A stretch of DNA of 12,370 nucleotides from an uncultured Oscillospiraceae bacterium (GTDB lineage Bacteria; Bacillota; Clostridia; Oscillospirales; Oscillospiraceae): the NCBI GenBank assembly GCA_947628975.1, contig CANRBW010000030.1:1-12370 (forward strand). Reading direction: 5' to 3'. The notes beneath the pieces were generated by a model. The model did no database searches. It was not told the origin of the DNA and was given only the letters and a program-made list of their open reading frames with translations. The translations under genes and the position numbers were made by a program. Within the stretch, counting starts at the first letter, position 1, and each line of letters opens with the position of its first letter. Shown piece by piece: positions 4,975-12,370 of the stretch.

Positions 4975-5739
4975 TCAGGCGAGGCGGAAAAAGGCCATGG
5001 CGTTTTGGTAGGTGACCCGGGCCACCTCCTGGACGGGGAGGCCCTTGATCTGGGCCACCGCCTCCGCCACCCGGTAGAGGTAAAGGGAGGAGTTGCGCTG
5101 TCCCCGGAAGGGCTCCGGGGTCTGATAGGGCGCGTCGGTCTCCAGCATGATCCGCTCCAGGGGGACGGCCGCCGCCACCTCCGGCACCCGGCGGGCGGTG
5201 GGGAAGGTCACGTTGCCGGTGAAGGAGACCATCCACCCCCGCTCCGCCAGGGCGTCGGGGGCGCTGAGGGCGCAGCAGTGGAACACGCCCCGGACGCCGG
5301 GGTGGGCCCGGACCGCCTCCAGCACGTCCCGGTGGGCGTCCCGGTCGTGGACGATGACGGGCAGGTCCAGCTCCTGGGCCAGGTCCAGCTGGCGGTGGAA
5401 GAAGTCCCGGCTCCGGGCCCGCTCCTGGGGGGACTTGACCCAGTAGTAGTCCAGGCCGATCTCCCCCACCGCCACGCACTTGGGGTGGCGGCAGAGCGCC
5501 CGGACCTGGTCCAGGTCTTCAAGGCCCGCGTGGTCCAGGTCCTCGGGGTGGATCCCGGCGGCGAAGTAGAGGCCGGGAAAGCGCTCGGCCAGGTCCCGGC
5601 TGGCCAGGGAGCTGGCCAGGTCGCACCCCGGACAGACCACACGGGTCACCCCCTGGCCGGGCAGGGAGCGGAGCAGGTCCTCCCGGTCGCCGTCAAACAG
5701 GCTGTCGTAGTAGTGGGCGTGGGTGTCGAACAGCTCCAC
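4975..5739 (-). CDS. tatD: TatD-family metal-dependent hydrolase (deoxyribonuclease-like)
   Basis: TIM-barrel metal hydrolase; characterised relatives are 3'-5' exonucleases or quality-control hydrolases in the cytoplasm. Seen: metal ligands His7 and His9 (DTHAHYYD, 5-12), GIHPE (62-66), Glu93 in GEIGLDYY (92-99), His131 in HDRDAH (131-136), His154 in FHCCA (153-157) and Asp202 in ETDAPY (200-205). All expected ligands are present and 254 residues is full length. The start is GTG (5739-5737), chosen because the family motif begins at residue 5 and a purine-rich GGGAGGGAGAGG precedes it. A promoter at 5771-5799 gives a very short leader. It is first of a two-gene unit with the radical SAM gene. 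Unlike many clostridia, no methionyl-tRNA synthetase or rsmI gene is adjacent. Confidence 0.93.
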   Translation of the reverse strand: MELFDTHAHYYDSLFDGDREDLLRSLPGQGVTRVVCPGCDLASSLASRDLAERFPGLYFAAGIHPEDLDHAGLEDLDQVRALCRHPKCVAVGEIGLDYYWVKSPQERARSRDFFHRQLDLAQELDLPVIVHDRDAHRDVLEAVRAHPGVRGVFHCCALSAPDALAERGWMVSFTGNVTFPTARRVPEVAAAVPLERIMLETDAPYQTPEPFRGQRNSSLYLYRVAEAVAQIKGLPVQEVARVTYQNAMAFFRLA

Positions 5740-5770
5740 GGCCTCTCCCTCCCTACCTTAATATACCCGC

Positions 5771-5799
5771 ATTATAAGCCCCGCGGGCCGGAAAAGCAA
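5771..5799 (-). promoter_or_regulatory. Probable promoter of tatD - radical SAM unit
   Basis: Minus strand: TTGCTT (5799-5794), 17 bases, TATAAT (5776-5771). The -10 is perfect; the -35 matches only at TTG. Transcription would begin near 5764, about 25 bases before the GTG start. Confidence 0.65.
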
Positions 5800-5862
5800 G
5801 GGGGAGCGGGGCGGGAGTTTTCCCCGGTCCGCCAATTTTTGTGCTTTTTTTCCGGAAGAGCC

Positions 5863-5891
5863 TTGTCAGATGGAGGCGAAAGTAGTACAAT
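5863..5891 (+). promoter_or_regulatory. Promoter of the giant secreted-protein gene
   Basis: TTGTCA (5863-5868), 17 bases, TACAAT (5886-5891), each one base from consensus. The start of transcription would be near 5898, leaving a leader of about 110 bases that contains the nested palindromes at 5915-5982. Confidence 0.75.
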
Positions 5892-5914
5892 GTATCTAAC
5901 TGTGGGCATGACAG

Positions 5915-5982
5915 GAGCAGGGCCCACGGCGAAAGCCCCGGGGCTTTCGTCATTCCAATTGGAATGACGAGGGGCCCTGCTC
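5915..5982 (+). promoter_or_regulatory. Structured leader: nested palindromes forming a possible three-way junction
   Basis: An outer stem GAGCAGGGCCC / GGGCCCTGCTC (5915-5925 with 5972-5982) encloses two perfect palindromes: CGAAAGCCCCGGGGCTTTCG (5930-5949), and a 24-bp one (5947-5970) with the core TCATTCCAATTGGAATGA. The two palindromes overlap by three bases, so as RNA their hairpins compete at the base. No T-run follows, so it is not a simple terminator. It lies between the promoter and the GAGGTGA ribosome binding site. I do not recognise a known riboswitch. A DNA site (operator or recombination site) is an alternative. Confidence 0.65.
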
Positions 5983-6010
5983 TCGGAAAATTTGAATGAG
6001 GTGAGCGAAA

Positions 6011-9000
6011 ATGAGAAGAAGCACGAAGAAGCTGTTGGCCGGCCTCCTGGCCGTCTGCATGCTGGTCAGCCTCCTCCCCGCCTCCGCGCTGGCGGCGGGG
6101 CTGGTGGGCGTCTCCGGCGAGACGGCGGAGACCCCGGCCTTGACCGGCCCGGTGGAGGAGGAGACGGACCTCCCCGCCTCAGAGCCGGAGCCTGGACCGG
6201 CGGTCCCGGAGGCCGACCCGTCCCAGGGCGAGGCGGCGCCTCCCCAGGAGACGGAGGAGACCCCGGCCCCGGAGGAGGCGGAGGACGAGCCCCAGGCGGA
6301 GCCGCCGGTGGTCGCCCTGACCGCCGACGACCAGGGCCGGATCACCGGCGTGACGGTGGAGGCCGACCTCCCCGCGGGGGAGGAGGACGACCCGCTGGTG
6401 TACGCCCTGATGGCGGTGCCGGCGGACAGCCCGCTGGCCTACGGCGCGGAGAGCTTTGAGGCGGTGGCGGAGGCCGCCGCCCTGAGTCTGGCGCAGCTCC
6501 GGGACGCCCTGGGCGCGGTGACCGGCGAGGCGGTCCCCGGCGGGGCGGCGCGTCAGATTTTGACCCTGACCCTGCCTGAGGGCGGGGCGGCGGAGGACTA
6601 CGGCTTTGTCGCTCTGCTGGTGTCCCAGGACGGAGGGGAGACCTTCCTGCCCTACTACCCCGGCGTGGGGGAGGAGACCTTCCAGCTCCAGACCCTGCTG
6701 GACCAGTACGCCGCGGAGCTCCTGGCGGACACCGACGCGGTGAAGGCCACCCTGGGCGGCATCGGCGTGGACCGGACCGGCCAGGACGGCGCCCGCGTGG
6801 TGGGGGACCAGGTCCTCTTCCCCGCGGCGGTGGCCGACGCGGCCCCGGCGGCCAAGGTCAAGCTGGCCCCCCAGACGGAGTATGTGCTGGATGAGGCGGA
6901 GCTGAAGACCGTCTTCGGCGAGGGGAACGTCGCCGCCGTGGAAGGCGAGGAGGGCAGCTTCACCGTCACCCTCACCCAGGCGGACAAGCTCTACGACCTC
7001 ACCCAGGCGGTGTCGGTGAAGCCCCAGGCTCCCCCCGCCGTGTCGGAGGAGGAGGGCGACTTCATCACCGGCGCGGTGGACAGGGGCGAGGGGAAGTTCA
7101 GCCTCACCGTGACGCCCCCCACCAAGGGCGATACCGTGGCGCGGACCTACGCCATCTCCGTCACCGGCGGGAAGCTGACCCTGGCCAACGCCACCGGCTT
7201 CACCAACGGGGCCATCAGCAACGCCAAGTCTGACGCGGAGGCGAAGGTGGGGACGGAGTACCTCTCCGTGCAGTACACCGCCTCCGCCGACCAGAGCGCG
7301 GAGGAGATCCGGGCCGCTCTGGAGAACATCCTCTTCACCCGCGCCGCCGAGGGGGAGACCACGGTGGACATCAGCGCCTCCTACCTGGCCATCCAGCCCG
7401 GCGACGTGTTCTACGGCGGACACATCTACCGCCTGAGCGCCTCCAGCGACCTCCTCTCCTGGGAGGCGGCCATGAACAAGGGCTTCAGCGCGGAGTTTGA
7501 CGACACCTACCCCGGCTGCATCCACTACCCCGTCACCATCTCCTCTGTGGCGGAGAACGGCGTGCTGGTGAACTTCTACCGCACGACGGGGGACACCGGC
7601 ATCTGGCTGGCCGCCATGCCGGAGGGCAAGTTCGGGTATCAGGGTCTGGACAAGGGCATCTCCTACACCGTGGGGGAGGACGGCCGCCCGACCTACACCG
7701 TCAGCCGCAGCGTCACCGCCGAGCTGACCCTGAATCGGAACAACGAAGACTACAAGCGCTGGTGGTGGATCCCCGGCACGCCGGAGTACGGCCAGAACAC
7801 CGGCTACGGCGGCCTCCCCATGGAGGTGTGGTACCTCAGCAGCGGAAACCCCTACGGCCCCAGCAGCGGCGGCCCCATCTACTTTGGCTACCTGGGCGCG
7901 CTGTGGGACGATTTGAACGCCACGACGACCGGCAGGACCACCAACACCCGGTGGCACAGCGAGAACCGGTACTACGTTGTGGAGTGGTCCCCGGCCCTGG
8001 GCGAGGACGCGACGAACTACTACACCATCGACAGCCTGGCGGTGGAGCCGGAGGCCCAGCTGCAAAAGACCGTCGCCCTGACCGGCGACGTCACCCTCAG
8101 CGGGTCGGCCGGCGGTGTGGTCACCGCTGTGGACGCCGCCAACAACACCGTGGCCCTGGACCCCGCGGGGGAGGGCGAGTGCCAGGTCACCGTCACCGCC
8201 GGGGAGGGCAACGCCTTCACCGAGGGCGTGGTGACCTATCTGACCGAACTGGGCCTTGAGGCCGAGCTGGGCGAGGACGGCACGACCCTCACCGTGACCT
8301 TCACGCCGGAGACCACGGTGGGCCTGTCCCTGGACCTGAACGCCTATATGACCGTGCCCACCTACTACGTCGCCTCCTACGGCTCCGACGTGGCGGGGGT
8401 GGGCACTGGCGCCAAGGGCGCGCCCTACGCCACCGTGAGCCAGGCGGTGACCTCCGCCAACGCCGCCACCCAGGCCAAGGCGACGGTGCTGGTGCTGGAC
8501 GACCTCACCCTGGCCGCCTCCGCCCCCCTGATCGCCACGACGAAGGCCGGCAAGGACGTCACCGTGAAGAGCGACGCGGGCGCCCCCGTCACCATCACCC
8601 GGGCGGCGGGGAACGGCACCAGCCCGATGGCCAACGTGGTCAAGGACGCCAAGCTGACCCTGGAGAACATCATCTTTGACGGCAACTGCCAGGGCACGAC
8701 CTATACCCTGACCCTCACCCAGCCGAACAGCCCCTTCATGGCCTCGGAGGGCGGCACGCTGACCATGAAGAACGTGACCCTGAAGGACATCAATACCACC
8801 GGCAACAACTACAGTCCCAACATCATCTTCGCCATGGGGGGTCAGGTGTCCCTGGAGAAGGTGACCGTCGAGAACTGTACCTCCAAGGGCGGGACGGTCT
8901 ACGGCAATAAAGCGGAAGGCCCGATCACCCTGAAGGACTGCGTCATCCGGAACAACCGCGCGCTGGAGGCTGTGCCTGGAGAAAACCGGGAAGGTCACCA

Positions 9001-9226
9001 TCTCCGGGAGCACCCAGGTGGTGGGCAACCTCACCACCGCCGACGTCCCCGCAGACGCCCTGGTGTCGGCGAACACCGCCTTCACCCTGGATGGGCTGAT
9101 GGAGGGCGCGAAGGTCGCCTTTGCCACCAAGACCACGCCGATGCAGGCGGCGGTCAACGTGAAGGAGACGGACCTCCCCTACGTCGCGGCCAGCGACCCG
9201 GAGAACTACGCCCTGGTCTGGTGTGA
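6011..9226 (+). CDS. Giant secreted beta-helix / lectin-like protein, 5' part up to a frameshift
   Basis: Probable cell-surface or secreted adhesin-like protein; no enzyme motif seen. GAGGTGA stands 6 bases before the ATG. Residues 1-29 form a signal peptide (basic MRRSTKK, hydrophobic core, cleavage near ALA-A). Residues 30-100 are acidic and rich in Pro, Glu and Ala. After an uncharacterised beta-rich stretch, residues of about 465-661 resemble a C-type-lectin-like domain: GGHIYRL start, LSWEAAM helix, IWLAAM near 532, RWWWIPGTPEYG near 583, WDD near 631 and YYVVEW near 655. From about 784 a parallel beta-helix module begins with YYVASYGSDVAGVG, APYATVSQAV and VLVLDDLTL, then Thr/Asn-rich rungs. 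The true frame ends near residue 987 (RNNRALEA); the last 84 or so codons to the stop at 9224-9226 are low-complexity Gly/Arg/His text, while the real sequence goes on in another frame to the window end. Domain names are by pattern, not by search. Confidence 0.85.
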   Translation: MRRSTKKLLAGLLAVCMLVSLLPASALAAGLVGVSGETAETPALTGPVEEETDLPASEPEPGPAVPEADPSQGEAAPPQETEETPAPEEAEDEPQAEPPVVALTADDQGRITGVTVEADLPAGEEDDPLVYALMAVPADSPLAYGAESFEAVAEAAALSLAQLRDALGAVTGEAVPGGAARQILTLTLPEGGAAEDYGFVALLVSQDGGETFLPYYPGVGEETFQLQTLLDQYAAELLADTDAVKATLGGIGVDRTGQDGARVVGDQVLFPAAVADAAPAAKVKLAPQTEYVLDEAELKTVFGEGNVAAVEGEEGSFTVTLTQADKLYDLTQAVSVKPQAPPAVSEEEGDFITGAVDRGEGKFSLTVTPPTKGDTVARTYAISVTGGKLTLANATGFTNGAISNAKSDAEAKVGTEYLSVQYTASADQSAEEIRAALENILFTRAAEGETTVDISASYLAIQPGDVFYGGHIYRLSASSDLLSWEAAMNKGFSAEFDDTYPGCIHYPVTISSVAENGVLVNFYRTTGDTGIWLAAMPEGKFGYQGLDKGISYTVGEDGRPTYTVSRSVTAELTLNRNNEDYKRWWWIPGTPEYGQNTGYGGLPMEVWYLSSGNPYGPSSGGPIYFGYLGALWDDLNATTTGRTTNTRWHSENRYYVVEWSPALGEDATNYYTIDSLAVEPEAQLQKTVALTGDVTLSGSAGGVVTAVDAANNTVALDPAGEGECQVTVTAGEGNAFTEGVVTYLTELGLEAELGEDGTTLTVTFTPETTVGLSLDLNAYMTVPTYYVASYGSDVAGVGTGAKGAPYATVSQAVTSANAATQAKATVLVLDDLTLAASAPLIATTKAGKDVTVKSDAGAPVTITRAAGNGTSPMANVVKDAKLTLENIIFDGNCQGTTYTLTLTQPNSPFMASEGGTLTMKNVTLKDINTTGNNYSPNIIFAMGGQVSLEKVTVENCTSKGGTVYGNKAEGPITLKDCVIRNNRALEAVPGENREGHHLREHPGGGQPHHRRRPRRRPGVGEHRLHPGWADGGREGRLCHQDHADAGGGQREGDGPPLRRGQRPGELRPGLV

Positions 9227-12200
9227 CGGGGAGGGCTTCTATCAGGTGACGGAGGGCACGGGCAAGGGCGAGCGCACCGCCGTCACCGGCGGCGTCACCA
9301 CCACGGCGGACACCCTCTGGCTGGTGTCGGTGGACCAGATGACGGAGCCCTACATCTATGTGGACGGCGTGGACGGCGGCTCCACCGAGGGCGTCGGCGA
9401 CGACGCCAACGCCGGCACCCGGGAGGCCCCGGTGAAGACCCTGGACGCCGCCCTGAAACTGCTGACCGCCACCCGGAACACCGTGGTGCTGCTGGACGAC
9501 ACCACCTTCGCCGGGCAGTATAACGCCATCAGCGCCACCGCCAACGTGAACGTCACCATCCGCTCCGACACCGGCGAGGCGATCCACACCGTGACGGTGA
9601 CGCCCTACTCCACCGCCCCGATGAACGCCCAGTTCCACCTGCAAAACAGCGGCGGCCTCCACAACCTGACGCTGGCCGACGTGGTCATCCGCGGCTCGGA
9701 CAACAACAACAAGCTGGACTGGGGGATGTTCTTCATCGACAGCGGGTGCTCCCTTACCTTAAAGAAGGGCGCCACCCTGACCCATATCAACGCCCGGGCG
9801 GTGAACGTCCGGGCCGGGGGCGTGCTGTACATGGAGAGCGGCGCTGTCATCACCGGCAACACCGCCGGCACGAACGCCAGCTACAAAGACCCCGGCAACA
9901 ACAACACCAACTATAAGGGCACCGCCAACGCCGGCGCGGCGGTGTACATCTGCCCCAAGGGCAAGTTTGTCATGACCGGCGGCACCATCACCGGGAACTA
10001 CTCCGCCGCCGGCGGCGCGGTGTACGCGGAGAACGGCGGCACCTTCCAGGTGAGCGGCGACGCGGTCATCTTCGGCAACTACACCGCGGCGACCAGCCGC
10101 CAGGGCGCGGACGTGTACCTGGGCTATTATAACAGCGCCCTGTCCACCTTCCAGGTGACCGGCGCTCTGACCGGCGGGAGCAAGATCGGCGTGTTCGCCC
10201 AGAGAATGCCCGACGAGGCAAGCCCCGTCAAGGCCATCGCCGTGGGCGCGGACGACTACGAGGTCACCGAGGCGGACGCCGGGCACATCCTCTCCAACAA
10301 GCCCACCACCGCCGGGGTGCGCCTCCGGGACGCGGAGAAGGAGTCCGACACGGCGATCGCGGAGAACAGCATCGTCCTGGCCACCGACGCGGCCCTGGGG
10401 CTCTACATGGTAGAGGGCGGCGCGGCCAAGGGCTACGACACCCTGGAGGCGGCCATCCAGGCCGCCCAGAGCCTGGGCGGCAAGATCACCATCACCGAGC
10501 CGGAGGCCATTCAGGCGGATGAGAGCGGCACCCTGCCCGCCGGGGTCACCCTGGAGGACGTGTTCGGGGCCACCTTCGCCGGGGAGGGCCTTCAGGTCAC
10601 TGTCCAGGCCAAGACCGGCAAGGTGACCGTGACCGGCGGCTCCGCCACGGTGACCCCCTCCACGGAGAGCGGCACCGAGTTCGGCGTGCAGGTGGAGACG
10701 GAGGAGAAGAGCCACGACGTGTCCGTCCCCGCCGGGACCGGCGCGTTCACCGTGGACACCACGGCGGTCACCCTCTCCGGCACGGACCTGAAGGATACCC
10801 CGGTCACGGTGGACGGGGTGACCTTCACCGGCGCTGACAGCTATGACCTGGATTCGCCCATGAAGGCCGGCGTGACCGCCACCGTGCCCCAGGGCCGCCA
10901 GCTCACCCTCCCCGAGGCGACGGCGCTGGAGACCACCAAGGGCGAGGTCACCGTCACCGGCGGCGTCCCGGACGAGGACAAGGTCACCGTGGAGATCCCC
11001 GACGGCGCGGCCGCCAAGGTGGGCGGCCAGGAGTACACCGGCCCGGCCAAGCTGGTGGTGGACAAGGAGGGCAACATCGAGGCCCAGGCCCCGGACTTCT
11101 ACGTCCTGGAGGGCGCTCCCACCGGCGGTGACGGCTCCCTGGCCCACCCCTACAACAACCTCCCCGCCGCGGCCAAGGCCGGGACCGCCTACGGCGCGCA
11201 CATCTACATTCTCAGCGATCTGACCCTCACCGGCAACGCCGCCTTCAGCGCCACGGGGAAGACCTTCACCGTGGAGAGCCGGAAGGCCGACGGCAGCGAG
11301 CTGGGCGAGGGCGACGCGCCCTGGACGGTGACGCGCGCCACCAACTTCACGTCCGCCCCCATGATCACCGTGACCGCGGGGGACGTGACCTTGACCAACG
11401 TGACCTTTGACGGCGGGTCCTTCACCGTGAACCTGGCGGAGAAGGGCGGCATCCTGGAGCAGACCGGCGGCCATGTGACCCTGGGCGCGGGGACCACCCT
11501 CCAGAACAGCCACAACCTCAGCGGCACGTCCTACTCCCCCGGCGGCGTCCGGGTCCAGGGCGCGAGCGCGGTGCTGGATATGCTGGAGGGCGCTGTCATC
11601 CAGAATAACCAGGCCAATGTGGACGGCGGTGGCCTGATCGTCCAGCGGGGCGAGGTGAACATCCAGGGCGGCGAGATTTGCTACAACACCTCCGAGAGCT
11701 ACGCCGCGGGCATCTACGCCACCACCACCGTGGCCGGAAGGACCGTCCACCAGAGCGGCTTTGTGTCCGTCATCAACATCACCGGCGGCAACATCCACGA
11801 TAACTTCATGAGGTCCACCAGCGGCGGCGGCGGGGCCGGCATCCTCATCGCCCTCCAGGGCCAGGTGAAGATGACCGGCGGCACCGTGACCCACAACGGC
11901 GCGGCGGCCACCTCCGGCTCCTCCGCGGGCATCACCATCTGGAATAACACCACCGGCGTGGGCGGCGTCACCCTGGGCGGCATGGCGGTGATCCGGGACA
12001 ACTTCATCGGCGCCACCCGCAACACCGACGGCACGGTGAACTACGCCAACGGCACCGAGAGCAACATCTACCTGGCCAAGACCAGCGGCCGGGTGGCCAA
12101 GTCCCTCATCGTCAGCACCGATGAGCCGCTGACGGAGGGGGCGTATATCGGCGTCAGCGTCCAGAGCCCCGTCGGCAACGACAGCGAGGTGCTGGCCGTG

Positions 12201-12370
12201 GCGGCGGACGGGTCCACCCCGCTGACCGGCTCCGCCCGGTACTTCCACTCCGACAACTCCGACTTCGTGGTCCGGCCCAAGGAGGCCAGCGAGCAGAACC
12301 TGGTCCTGGGCACGGCGGTCTATGTGGTCTGGGACGACGACGGCAACCCCACCTATTATGATAAGTGGAC
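8976..12370 (+). CDS. Continuation of the giant beta-helix protein after the frameshift; open at window end
   Basis: Starting at CTG 8976 this frame (LEKTGKVTISG) is free of stops to the last base, about 1,131 codons, and continues the module interrupted just upstream. It has no start codon with a ribosome binding site near 8976; the first ATG in frame is at 9099 and lacks one, so it is a part of the upstream gene and not an independent gene. Two more beta-helix modules are visible: one from about 9345 (IYVDGVDGGS, APVKTLDAAL, VVLLDDTTF, NVTIRSD) and one from about 11094 (FYVLEGAPTGGDG, HPYNNLPAAA, IYILSDLTL, TFTVESR). Rungs show the repeated pattern GG-small-hydrophobic...(M/I)xGGxIxxN, for example FVMTGGTITGN (near 9970) and VKMTGGTVTHN (near 11870). 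Between them, about 10200-11090 is a Thr/Val-rich part without clear rungs. No SLH, LPXTG or membrane anchor is seen; the C-terminus lies outside the window. Confidence 0.85.
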   Translation, partial: MEKTGKVTISGSTQVVGNLTTADVPADALVSANTAFTLDGLMEGAKVAFATKTTPMQAAVNVKETDLPYVAASDPENYALVWCDGEGFYQVTEGTGKGERTAVTGGVTTTADTLWLVSVDQMTEPYIYVDGVDGGSTEGVGDDANAGTREAPVKTLDAALKLLTATRNTVVLLDDTTFAGQYNAISATANVNVTIRSDTGEAIHTVTVTPYSTAPMNAQFHLQNSGGLHNLTLADVVIRGSDNNNKLDWGMFFIDSGCSLTLKKGATLTHINARAVNVRAGGVLYMESGAVITGNTAGTNASYKDPGNNNTNYKGTANAGAAVYICPKGKFVMTGGTITGNYSAAGGAVYAENGGTFQVSGDAVIFGNYTAATSRQGADVYLGYYNSALSTFQVTGALTGGSKIGVFAQRMPDEASPVKAIAVGADDYEVTEADAGHILSNKPTTAGVRLRDAEKESDTAIAENSIVLATDAALGLYMVEGGAAKGYDTLEAAIQAAQSLGGKITITEPEAIQADESGTLPAGVTLEDVFGATFAGEGLQVTVQAKTGKVTVTGGSATVTPSTESGTEFGVQVETEEKSHDVSVPAGTGAFTVDTTAVTLSGTDLKDTPVTVDGVTFTGADSYDLDSPMKAGVTATVPQGRQLTLPEATALETTKGEVTVTGGVPDEDKVTVEIPDGAAAKVGGQEYTGPAKLVVDKEGNIEAQAPDFYVLEGAPTGGDGSLAHPYNNLPAAAKAGTAYGAHIYILSDLTLTGNAAFSATGKTFTVESRKADGSELGEGDAPWTVTRATNFTSAPMITVTAGDVTLTNVTFDGGSFTVNLAEKGGILEQTGGHVTLGAGTTLQNSHNLSGTSYSPGGVRVQGASAVLDMLEGAVIQNNQANVDGGGLIVQRGEVNIQGGEICYNTSESYAAGIYATTTVAGRTVHQSGFVSVINITGGNIHDNFMRSTSGGGGAGILIALQGQVKMTGGTVTHNGAAATSGSSAGITIWNNTTGVGGVTLGGMAVIRDNFIGATRNTDGTVNYANGTESNIYLAKTSGRVAKSLIVSTDEPLTEGAYIGVSVQSPVGNDSEVLAVAADGSTPLTGSARYFHSDNSDFVVRPKEASEQNLVLGTAVYVVWDDDGNPTYYDKW

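Noticed and set aside
4910..5479. In-frame upstream extension of the radical SAM gene, giving a 395-codon frame
   Set aside because: The added part is Pro/Gly/Arg-rich shadow sequence within tatD in another frame; the family motif starts right after the ATG at 4909, which has a ribosome binding site.
5908..5967. Possible 19-codon leader peptide upstream of the giant gene
   Set aside because: The ATG lies just past the expected transcription start with no ribosome binding site, and the codons coincide with the palindromes, so symmetry rather than coding explains the sequence.
8976..9100. Programmed ribosomal frameshift as the explanation for the break in the giant gene
   Set aside because: No slippery heptamer followed by a structure stands out at 8965-8980, and the expected GG element appears to be missing, so a small deletion or sequence error is simpler.
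6179..9157. Very long open frame (992 codons) on the minus strand opposite the giant gene
   Set aside because: Its product is Gly/His/Val/Arg-rich without domains and mirrors the G/C third-position bias of the sense gene. The sense strand has a signal peptide, ribosome binding site and recognisable domains.
9759..12248. Second long minus-strand open frame (829 codons)
   Set aside because: Same composition shadow of the frame-corrected sense gene; low-complexity text and no ribosome binding site.
1..12370. CRISPR arrays, tRNA or rRNA genes, insertion sequences, phage genes
   Set aside because: Looked for direct repeats with regular spacers, tRNA-like folds and transposase or integrase motifs and saw none.

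Overview
The window is GC-rich, with strong G/C preference at third codon positions, consensus sigma-A promoters (TTGAAA/TTGACA, 17-bp spacers, TATAAT) and AGGAGG-type ribosome binding sites. Together with the gene families seen (an IscR-like Rrf2 regulator beside nifS and mnmA, an ECF-transporter S component, a TatD-associated radical SAM protein, a giant secreted beta-helix protein), this points to a gut-type clostridial Firmicute of the Oscillospiraceae (Flavonifractor/Pseudoflavonifractor/Lawsonibacter-like). The taxon is an inference from style and content, not from a search.

Left part (1-3890) is a sulfur-handling block. A cysteine desulfurase gene (minus strand) diverges from an Rrf2/IscR-like regulator (plus strand). 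The regulator converges on mnmA, the tRNA 2-thiolation enzyme, with overlapping stop codons. mnmA is the last gene of a minus-strand run cysK - ECF S component - mnmA. A 19-bp box, ACCTATT...TAGGT-like, occurs in the nifS, regulator and cysK promoters, so one Rrf2 regulator probably controls cysteine synthesis, sulfur mobilisation and, by co-transcription, tRNA thiolation. The nifS gene is broken at the left edge: the segment carrying the PLP lysine lies on the opposite strand, joined at a short inverted repeat.

Middle part (3890-5860) holds a 37-codon gene with a strong ribosome binding site and a perfect 21-bp bidirectional terminator, then a minus-strand pair: tatD (metal-dependent hydrolase, GTG start) followed by its characteristic partner radical SAM protein.

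Right part (5860-12370) is one huge secreted protein, more than 2,100 codons and still open at the window end. It has its own promoter and a leader with a striking set of nested palindromes. The protein has a signal peptide, an acidic Pro/Glu-rich stretch, a C-type-lectin-like region and three related parallel-beta-helix modules. Its reading frame is broken once, near 8972, by what looks like a small deletion or assembly error.

The most noteworthy observations are the nifS inversion, the shared Rrf2 box, the leader palindromes, the small gene, and the frameshifted adhesin-like giant. I saw no CRISPR array, tRNA, rRNA, insertion sequence or phage gene.
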